From: Bryum argenteum
Lineage: Eukaryota; Streptophyta; Bryopsida; Bryales; Bryaceae
DNA: 64,000 nt
NCBI GenBank assembly: GCA_037043015.1
Contig: CM073322.1
Span: 27,804,364 to 27,868,363 of the forward strand
Direction: 5' to 3'
The notes below the pieces were generated by a model that was not told the DNA's origin, did not search any database, and saw nothing but the letters and a program-made list of their open reading frames with translations. Position numbers and translations under genes: made by a program. Shown here one piece after another: positions 55,512 to 64,000 of the stretch. Within the stretch, counting starts at the first letter, position 1; the number at the start of each line of letters is the position of its first letter.

Positions 55512-57881
55512 TCAGCTCAAGATGGAAAGATTTTGGTTCAACACAGTAAATCCTTCCAATACTTTCTCAAGTTTGAGATTCACACGTTCCAGCAATCTTG
55601 TTTGCGGCGTTCGACTTTCGTCGATGAGGCTCACTCTGTTTTCAACATGCTCTATGTGCCGTGTCAAAAGCTCCATCATCAGCTCCGCCCGATACTTCAT
55701 CGCCTCCTCCCTTTTCTCCGATGCCTGGATCAAGTATCTTCGTTAGTTCAATGTGTAAGCATGACGAGCTGGAACACTAAGAAGGAAACAACAGCACGTA
55801 GTACGTACCTGAAGCTGCACTAGCATCAATCTCTGCATCTCTTTCATTGCACTGTTGGAGTCTGTCACTCTTTGCTTCATGGGCTGTCCATCTTTCTCTC
55901 GTGAGGGCTCCCCTTTGAGCACTCCTTCTCCTTTGAGATTAGGGCTTTTTGTCTTGGTGGCTATCACTTGGTTCTTACCTGAAACATCAAGCCATACGTC
56001 GTAAAATTTTGGTTTCAAGAGTTCTCTTCCGGCAATGCTTGGGTTCCACAATGGATCGGTTGCCGCTGCTTTGGCAGACGTAATCCTGTAGAAAAAGCAA
56101 AGAAATTAGGATCTCCGTGAGCTTTTCTACAATAACCAAGTGATGTACGCACGATGCAAGCTTGAAGGACATGATGAGTCTGGCTATTACCTGTATTCTG
56201 TACATTCACGCCTTACGCTCCAATACTTGCTTTGACACTGCTTTTTGGTGAAATGGTTCCCGAATTTAGCCTGCATGGCTTTGAGTATGGGTGTCCACTT
56301 CTTCTGATATTTGACTTGACCTTGACTTTCCTCCCACAAACGTTGGTGTATGGCATCATAGGTCTCGAACAAGAATCGAACAGATTCATCCGTCCATGTG
56401 ACATTGCCATCGGCATCTTGACCAGGTCTTTTCAACGATTTCCTGCTGAGCAACTCTTTCTTGGTAGATAGTTTCTCTGAATCGTCACTATCAGATTCGG
56501 ACGATGACGTTGATCCTGAAGGGTTGATATTTATAATGAGCTCAGGATGTCCCTCCAGCTTGTTATTTCTGTATCTCTTCCTCGACTAGAGATAAAAACC
56601 CACAATAAGTCATCAGTAGGGGTGAAAAAACACGGCTTTTTCTAGAATTGCAGTGCCGGCAAGTGCTCGACTGTTTCTCCTATATTGTCACTTACATGGG
56701 TGACTTTTCAATGATGAGAGTTGGAACAAATGTCAGCATATTCAAAAGATTGGTTCGTGATTCACCTTGAGCTCATGCCCTACTTCGTAGACATTTTCAG
56801 ATTCTTCTAGCTTTACATCCTCAATCACAAAGTCTGCAATCATCGAGTCTGCGGTTAGAGAATCACAATGACATTGCAACCTCTTCTGTCAATGTCTGCA
56901 TCATGCAATTCCCATTTATTGCCAGTCTCTGAATGAACATATTGTTACCGTAACATCAATAATATCACTGAAACAAGTACGGCATCAGATATAGAATTCA
57001 CCACTTGATTTTGACACATACCTACGAAATTTTCTACCTTAGACAACGATGGTTGTGTCAATATATATGTGTGAAAAACCTAGCTGTGAACATGTAGCTA
57101 AGCCCACTCAGATAAAACTTGAAAAAATCAATGGGGCGAGCGATTTGGCTGAAACGAGGGCCTCACTATGGCGGTCAACTTAGTCATTTTGCCCAAGCCG
57201 CGAATTTGAACTAACTCAGCTCAGCAGGCAAAAATTCAGGGTTTCAAGACAAAAACCACAGATATCTTGACTGCGAATGTTTCGATTACTACAGATCAGG
57301 CTTGGTAGAATGATTTCAGGATTGATCCTAGAAGGAGAGAAAATCCATAGTAAACGCATACCTCCAGGTTTCCTCCAGTTCCCCTTGGCGGACTTCGCCC
57401 AATCCTCCTTTGCAGGAGCTCCCTCACCATCGCCGGAAGTGCTCTCATCCTCTCCATCACGCCTCACGTTTTCCTCCCCGAGATTGAAGACATTCAAAGA
57501 CTTGGCGTGATCAACCCTCGATTCGGTCGCAAATCCAGGGAAACTCGTGTTGTCCGGCTGCCATCTGGCGTTTGCCTGCCCACTGAGCAAGCTCTGCCAA
57601 CTAAACGGGACAGACAATGAGTTCTGCTGCTGCACCGGATGCTGTCGAAACAAATCGGAAGTCAAATCAGCGCCAAAACCACTACTACTAACCATCAACG
57701 GATCCACGAATCCACCCCCATTCCTCAAGCCACCTCCTTCCAGCGAGAATCCACGCTCATCAGTCGCTGCTGCCTTCGTACCACTTCCCCAGCCGCCATT
57801 AGCAGCCCCGGTGTTGTTCCCGGATCCCCAGTGCTGATGATGATCCTCCTCGCCTTGCTGCAACATGCTCTGATAGCTCAT
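55512..57881 (-). CDS. Myb/SANT-like (trihelix-type) DNA-binding protein (495 aa, five exons)
   Basis: Probable nuclear transcription regulator. Minus-strand exons: 57362-57881, 56766-56848, 56191-56585, 55809-56085, 55512-55724. The total is 1488 nt with agreeing phases. The N-terminal third is low complexity (Gln, Gly, Ser, Asn). A serine/acidic stretch (SGSTSSSESDSDDSE) precedes the DNA-binding domain at about residues 262-332, which carries spaced tryptophans (VTWTDESVRFLFETY, KKWTPILKAMQAKF, KQCQSKYWSVRRE), the pattern of Myb/SANT-like trihelix domains. The C-terminus is a long helical, coiled-coil-like segment (REEAMKYRAELMMELL ... NLKLEKVLEGF), likely for dimerisation. A GGTAAG inside exon 4 looks like a donor but reading continues with good coding, so I treat it as exon. 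Target genes unknown. Confidence 0.85.
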
Positions 57882-60500
57882 TGTCGGATCAGTTCATCGA
57901 TCCAGTGAACGCTTGCTAAAAAAAAACACAGTGCGGACGACGACAAACAACAAACGAGAATAAGCATATTCAGCCAGCCACGCGCTGCGCTCAAGTTAGA
58001 GGCCGCTGCTCTCAACACGCACACTCTCCCGCAGACAGCCACCATAGCCAGGTGAGCCACAAATACTAGTGTAGCTAGCTACTGTACTGTACAATACAGT
58101 AAGTTCACATGCAAGTTCTTCGGCAGGGACCACACTGTTGGGTTGTACTGCATTCTGGGTTCCCCCACGTTCCCCGTCCCTCGCCCATGTTGTTTACATG
58201 TAACCATGACATCACTGTTGGCGTCGGTATTGTACGATGTTGCTGGGGCTCTTTCATTGTGCGGCACAGCTTGAATCCACACACTCTCATACTGCAGTCA
58301 AGGCTCAAGTGTTGGTCCGCATTGCGTAACAACACGGTGATGTTTTGTACGGAGTCAGAAAGAAACTGTTTGTTACTTGTACTCTCCTCGCATTCGCCAA
58401 TCAAGTGCGTTTAGTCGCGGAGTGGATAAACTTGGAACGCCACAAGATTAGAATCTCAGATGACTGATTTTTCAAGGGCGTGCGGACCATGAGGATTGAC
58501 CTAGAAAACTCATCTTCATGGTTTAGAGACGTGACTAGGAATGATCAACATTGAATTCTAAATGGTTTGGTCTTATTTTGTTGTGTAAAGTGGATTTGGA
58601 TGGGGACGAGTATGAGCTTATTCTATTAGTGTATCAGTCATCATTCAGGTCTGTGGTCTGAAGTTAAGTTGGACTAGGAGCACTTTCTTGGCCACTTGCA
58701 CAATTGAAGAAGAGTATGGTCAATCTCCAAGGTCTATGGTCAAACTCGCCTTCAAAAGCACACAAGTGCATTCACACCTTGAGCTCTACAACTAAAGGTA
58801 TCGAGGAATATTGCAGTCTAGAAGCATTTGAACATAACAAAACTTTAACGACAGTCCTTGCTGTTATATACTTCTATACTAACTGACTAGTCAAATTCTC
58901 TAGGGATATATTTTCTATTTGTCTCGTTTAATTGTTAAGAGAATTTGTAAGTTGAAAGTCTTTATGTCAATCCATTGAACAAGAATGCTATATTAAATGG
59001 TATGATATTCCTTCTAGCATATTGCACATCTTAGCTATATCATCACTTTATAGCCGTCATCTACCTAACCTACGTGCAAGTTTGACTGCTTGCTACATTA
59101 ATTTAGTCCAAATTTTTCTCATTGCTTGTTGCTACATCTCCTCCGTCAAAGGGATTACGGAATATTCACAAATTACAAGAAAGTGTTGTTTGTAAGGCTA
59201 ATATCAAATGTTTACTAACTTCCATCCAGAATGTTGTTGTTAGTGTTTGTTGTCTTGATTCAATTGATCTTGCACTTCTTACACCCCTGACATCGTACAC
59301 ATATTCCATCCCTATTCGTGCAATTAATTGGCCATCTAACACGATTGAGATTCAACCAAACAAAAGAACTTCAATTGAGTTAATATCAAGAAGAAGAGAA
59401 ACTCCAACCTATTTAGAGGTCGGCATGAATAGAGTGTTCATTCGCCCTATTATTGGATGTATGTCTGGAGTTCCTCACTAGTGCCTTAGTGATACCGGAC
59501 ACGGTTATTCTCCCAAAGGGCTTTGAGTTACCCACACAACAAGGTCCAAGAACTCCCCACCATAGTTGAGTGGACTATGGTTGTGAGCACCACGCCGGCA
59601 TGGGAAATAGAACCCACGACCCCCTCTTTGGGGGCCATGAGCCCTAACCACCAAGTCAAGGACTCAAGGCTTGTGGTGCCTCCTACCTTCTCACGAAATA
59701 GAATAAGGCATCAGTGTCACACACACATTGATTCAACAATATTATTAGGGGAATTATCATATATAAAAACACTTTTGTAGAATATTGCCCTCAAAACATT
59801 TGCAAAGAGGGAGAAGGAAATTTTTTCTAGAGTTGCTTCAAGAATAAACAAAGAAGCTCTATGTAACTTCAATGTGCTAAGATGACAATCTTTTTTATAT
59901 TTAGCTCCGATATGTTTTTGAGTGATAAGAAATCAAAATAAAAATTTATTTTGGTCCCCTCTTTGTAATGTTTTATGATTCTTCCCCAATTTGGAAATCC
60001 TTTACAAAAGTATTCCCCTAAATGAAAATTCTTCATGTTGTTCCATAGTATTTTTCAAATTCATCAAAACCAAAATATGTGTTATTTTCCACGTTACGAG
60101 CAACTTACATGCATTCTTATGTTACGTAGGTTGAAGTTTTGTTGTTGGTAATGTTGCAAGGGGTCTAGTCATATGGAGAAGGGAAAATATTACAAGTAAT
60201 TACAAGTAGCACTCCGAAAATCACTTACGCATCACTCAGTTCCCAAAGGCTTCCACCATCTTGCTAAGTTACCAAAATTTTACAAAAGTGGCAAATAGCT
60301 CCACATAAGGTACCGTCACTTAAGCCAGATTATGGGGAAACATAAAAAAATATAAATTTAGAAAGTAGTATATTACAATCTTGCAGTTGTTTGGTGGAAG
60401 CTTCTAAAAATGTACAGATGTGAATGTATCCAAGTGTAATGTATCATGATAAAGGAGCATGCCAAAATCTTGGAGACTCCGCATGAATGCCTCCTACCCC
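57882..60500. other. 5' region of the SANT-domain gene and intergenic DNA
   Basis: 57882-58100 is likely 5' UTR and promoter. Beyond this the DNA is AT-rich without a supported gene; open frames near 58109, 59122 and 59523 are short and lack motifs. Confidence 0.45.
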
Positions 60501-60503
60501 TTA

Positions 60504-60892
60504 GAGCATCCACAGTCGAATCCCGCCATCAACTCCCTCCAACGGAACTTGACGGGAGTACCGGGAGGACTTGCCGGGTTGTGCACCCAATGCGCTCCCG
60601 GGAAAGTCGATTCCCTTTGCAGACGTGGCTCCCTGTAGTGGTTCGCGTTCATTACATGTGCGCTTTGAGATTTTGGATCTAGCTGTAATTAGCATCGCTG
60701 GCAGCAGTCAGGACTGCTAGCGGGAGGACTTTCCCTCACGGCAAATGAGGAAAATTTACAGAGAGCGGGAGGTCTTTTGACGAGATCCACACAGTGACGG
60801 GAGGCACAGAGAGGGCATTGGCCCGCGCCACAAGCTCCTGCGCCCGCCTTTTGCCGATACAGGGAGCTAATCTCTCAGGACTGAGGATGCTC
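60504..60892. mobile_element. PIF/Harbinger-type MITE, 389 bp
   Basis: Inverted termini GAGCATCCACAGTC and GACTGAGGATGCTC (one mismatch when complemented) are flanked on both sides by TTA (60501-60503 and 60893-60895), the usual PIF/Harbinger target duplication. The interior is markedly GC-richer than the surrounding DNA and non-coding. Confidence 0.85.
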
Positions 60893-61105
60893 TTATACAT
60901 ACAAGGCCAAAGAGCTGTTCACGGAGGGAGGGTAAGGGTTGCCTCCTGTTGAGGATTTGAAATTCGAATGAGAGACATGTTAGAATAAATTGGGGTTGTA
61001 AGACTTACATTCCAATTTCAATCTCCAAAGATGACCTTAAAGGCTCCAACATAGAAAGCTGCGTATTTCCACAAGAAAGTTCTTATTGCCTGCTTGACCA
61101 GCTCG

Positions 61106-61320
61106 CTACACTAAATTTGATAATTAGTGTTATAAGATTTGAAAATGCTATAAGTTTTTACTTTTGTTTAAAAAAAATTACCAAGAGCATTGATTCACAT
61201 ACTATATAAGGACCCCCATCTTGGCCAATATAGTGGGTAAAATTATTGAACAATAGTAAAAACTTATAACATGTTTATGTAAATTAGTGTATCTAACACT
61301 AATTATCAAATTTAGTGTAG
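61106..61320. mobile_element. Short MITE, 215 bp, copy 1
   Basis: Inverted termini of 27 bp (CTACACTAAATTTGATAA ... and complement), perfect by eye. A second copy enters the window at 63808. If TA is the target duplication, the repeats begin with CACTAAATTT. Confidence 0.82.
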
Positions 61321-61379
61321 CTTGGTAAGAATATATGGTGTATATTGGAAATACGATGTATGTAAATGTATGTATCATT

Positions 61380-61493
61380 AGTAGAAAAGTGGCTTCAGTA
61401 TAGTTGCAGTGTACCAAGGAGTACTCCCTTGGTTGCAATTTACATCCACCTATCTAATGTACTCATGTGGTATACTTAAACCACTTTTCTACT
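61380..61493. mobile_element. Very short inverted-repeat element, 114 bp
   Basis: Perfect 13-bp inverted ends, AGTAGAAAAGTGG and its complement, with an internal palindrome CCAAGGAGTACTCCCTTGG. It lies 60 bp from the preceding MITE. Confidence 0.6.
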
Positions 61494-61499
61494 ACACAA

Positions 61500-63540
61500 G
61501 TTGTTAATTAGTAGATTAGTGTTATTTATAGAAAATTAGCCATTACACTATTTCTCAACTCTTTTGAGATTAGTGTTCAATTGGGGCGGCCATTGCAAAC
61601 AATGCTCCTTGGCTTTTCTTTAAGCCACCAATTGCGGTAACTTCCTCTCCTTCTGAGAAAGCTTCCATGAATTCACATTAGTGTTCAATTTTGAAAATTA
61701 GTGTTATAACACTATAATAACGGGAGACATTTAGTGTTATGGTTGATAAGTAACCTTTTTAACACCAATCAACAACTCTTGTGTATTGTATAATGACCAA
61801 TGAGAATGAGGACAAATCGAACACACAATGCCACATCCACCTTTTTACTAAAACCTTGTATCCTTAACCCCTAAAAACCCCGATTTGGCAGGACATCCCC
61901 CCACGCTAGTACTTACCGGCGTGCTTGCCTTCTTGTCCCACAACCCTCCCCGGCCAAATAAAATTTTGGGGGTAAATTTGCCCCCTATTTTTGAATGGTA
62001 AATGTCACCCATTATGCCACGAAGGGGTGCCGCAAGGATAAAATGGGGTCTTAGATCCCATTTCCAAACTCAGAATTTCAAAAAAAGTAGTTGGAGGCCT
62101 CAAAAAATGAAAAAATAAATAATTGCCGTTTTTTGCCGGGCAGGGAGTATGGGTGAGCAGCCAGGCTAGTAAGTATGAGGGTGGGGTCATCCTATCTACG
62201 CCTAAAATCCCATGGTGCAAAATCCCAAACTTACTTCTAACTATCATTCTGCCAAGCCCCGATTTGGTACGATGACCTCCTTTTGCTTCAACTCCAAAAA
62301 ACCTCACTCTAAGCATTATTTAAATGATCCAACCATAGGATCTTAATGTAACTTGCATGCCAAATTCAAGCTCTCAACTCTTTTTTAATTGTGAGATCAT
62401 AACAGTCAAAGTTGGTTGAATTTATTCCGAAACCCACTTTGGGATTTCAAGGTTTTTAGAGGTTAAAGTTGTGATAAATATAAAGTGAGATGTGACTATT
62501 GTTTGATGCCCAAGACAATACGTGGATAATGAGTCAAATTCTTCCATAAAGGTATAGTAAAGTGGTCTAAAATAGAGCGTGTCTCATAATGGAGCTCTAG
62601 TAATCTTTACCCAAATATCCAGAATAGCTTCCCCATATAACAGTACCAAACATTATAAGGAGTCTCTTTAGGGCACCACTTTAGAAACACGTTATATTCA
62701 ACTTCAAAATTCCATAACTCAATGTAGAAGAATCCAAAAATAACAATTTCACTTGCTCTATCTTTCTACTAATATTCCCAATGCACAAAAATAACTTACA
62801 CGGATAACTTCCTTGTAGAAGATTGAGCCATCATTGAGCACCTCACTAAGGTAGACAGACCTATAACCGACACCTTAAGGAATTTAGCACATGATATTAA
62901 GGTATATATATTTTTTAGAATTTTTCATGTGTGCAAACATAAGGTTCTTGTTGAATGCAAAAAGTTTCGTGATTTTATTTGCATTATTCAAATAGTTATA
63001 ATTGTTTGAAGTGAAAAGTTGCTTGCGACCTAAAACCGATTTCATGCTCAAATATACAAATGAGGTACATCTGTCCTTTCAAAATCTAGGAATTGGGCTA
63101 GATCGGTTATTGGTCGCGTGTCGGTTTTGGGTCTGTCTACCTTATCGATCATTTTCATGAACAGGTGGTGGTCGACCTTGTACGCATGACAGATTAAAAA
63201 ACTAGAGACACACCTACATTTATGGAACTCTAAAAGGAGTGCATTGTCCAAGAAGTATCTTTTCATGCATATGTTGTCTTGGGAATGCCAAACCTGCAAT
63301 TGTCATGCACACACTGTGTGCCCTAACAGAGCTTTCGAAAAACGTGTCAATCAGCACAAAAGTATTCTTTAGGGATTAAACATAATCGGAGCTTTTTATG
63401 TCAGTAGCATGAATCATATTCGTTTTTAGTTTCATGAAAATTCATCTATTAACCCGTAAAGTGCTTTGGTGTTTTTTGAGAGCTTGAAACCTCAAAACTG
63501 TGATTTCCTACCTCTGTGCACTCTCTAGGGTGCGAATCAG
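61500..63540. other. Intergenic
   Basis: Scattered ATTAGTGTT words at 61513-61735 resemble the termini of the neighbouring MITE and may be a decayed copy. Otherwise no feature is supported. Confidence 0.4.
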
Positions 63541-63589
63541 GAAAAAGAAAGAAAGAAAGAAAGAAAAAAAAAAAAAAAAAAAAAAAAAA
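63541..63589 (+). repeat. (AAAG)n / poly(A) microsatellite
   Basis: Several AAAG units followed by an uninterrupted run of more than 20 A. Confidence 0.95.
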
Positions 63590-63807
63590 CTTTTTTAAAC
63601 TTCTAGCCGTAAGATCTTGTACCTAAGACTATCTTTGATTACTTTTGTAAACATTGACCGTTGGATGTTTACCATTTGAGAGATGGTAACATCGCAAGTT
63701 TGTCTCCCATGCTTTTTTAGGCGTTTTGAAGATTGTTTTTGAAATTTTTGTAGGTTGCACTTGTAAATTTAATAAAAAATTTAACTTATGTCTCACAAGA
63801 ACTTCAG

Positions 63808-64000
63808 TACACTAAATTTGATAATAAGTGTTGAAAATGCTATAAGTTTTTACTTTTGTTTAAAAAAATTTACCAAGAGCATTAATTCTGATAATACATA
63901 AGGACCCCATCTTGGCCAATATAGTGGGTAAAATTATTGAACAACAGTAAAAACTTATAACCTGTTTATGTAAATTAGTGTATCTAACACTAATTATCAA
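63808..64000. mobile_element. Short MITE, copy 2, cut by the window end
   Basis: Matches 61108-61312 closely, including CCATCTTGGCCAATATAGTG and TAGTGTATCTAACACTAATT. The right terminus lies beyond the window. Confidence 0.82.

Noticed and set aside
55979..55979. Splice donor at TTTCAG|GTAAGA in the SANT-domain gene
   Set aside because: Reading continues with good coding for about 55 codons to a better-placed donor at 55808, and phases fit only with read-through.

Overview
The window is a nuclear plant chromosome segment, most likely from a moss of the Physcomitrium type. Genes carry GT-AG introns, intergenic DNA is AT-rich, there is a plant-type TTTAGGG telomere-like tract, and the germin-like proteins and the DUF7869-type protein look bryophyte-like. 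The species is inferred, not proven.

Layout. 0-4.4 kb holds two tandem germin-like protein genes. 5.17-6.58 kb holds a 5'-truncated serine carboxypeptidase-like (SCPL) pseudogene. Its last exon is interrupted at base 6578 and resumes at 26434 on the far side of a 19.86-kb insertion. 27.2-29.5 kb is a six-exon chloroplast-protein gene. 30.1-33.4 and 43.6-46.9 kb are two complete 14-exon SCPL genes on the minus strand, and 52.8-53.8 kb is a third, decayed copy. 33.4-43.6 kb is repeat-rich and includes a related repeat pair, one member of which carries nested small inverted-repeat elements. 54.5 kb has a U1 snRNA gene. 55.5-57.9 kb is a five-exon Myb/SANT (trihelix-like) regulator gene. The rest of 58-64 kb is mostly intergenic with MITEs.

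The main discovery is the insertion at 6579-26433. It has 24-bp terminal inverted repeats (23/24 matching) and a GTCT target-site duplication, and the SCPL exon on both sides proves the insertion. It carries (i) a plus-strand, 967-aa DUF7869-type protein with a transposase-like spacing of acidic motifs; (ii) a divergent minus-strand, four-exon gene for a 1231-aa protein joining a ParB-like box to a permuted (beta-order) DNA-methyltransferase-like domain whose catalytic motif looks lost; (iii) an FCP1/NIF-type phosphatase-like gene; (iv) a small unknown gene; and (v) about 56 copies of a near-perfect palindrome with 10-12-bp arms around one free base, so that each centre reads GANTC. At least 54 palindromes lie in predicted introns and none lies in a predicted coding exon. 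The two large arrays fill the first introns of the two divergent genes, each directly after a tiny 20- or 23-nt coding exon. They are inverted copies of one another with a period near 214 bp. Between them is about 6 kb with tandem repeats and a telomere-like tract.

Working model (inference): a giant cut-and-paste-type element in which the DUF7869 protein mobilises the DNA, while the ParB/methyltransferase-like protein recognises the GANTC-centred palindromes for methylation, partition-like clustering or silencing control. Three perfect E2F sites before the DUF7869 gene suggest S-phase expression.
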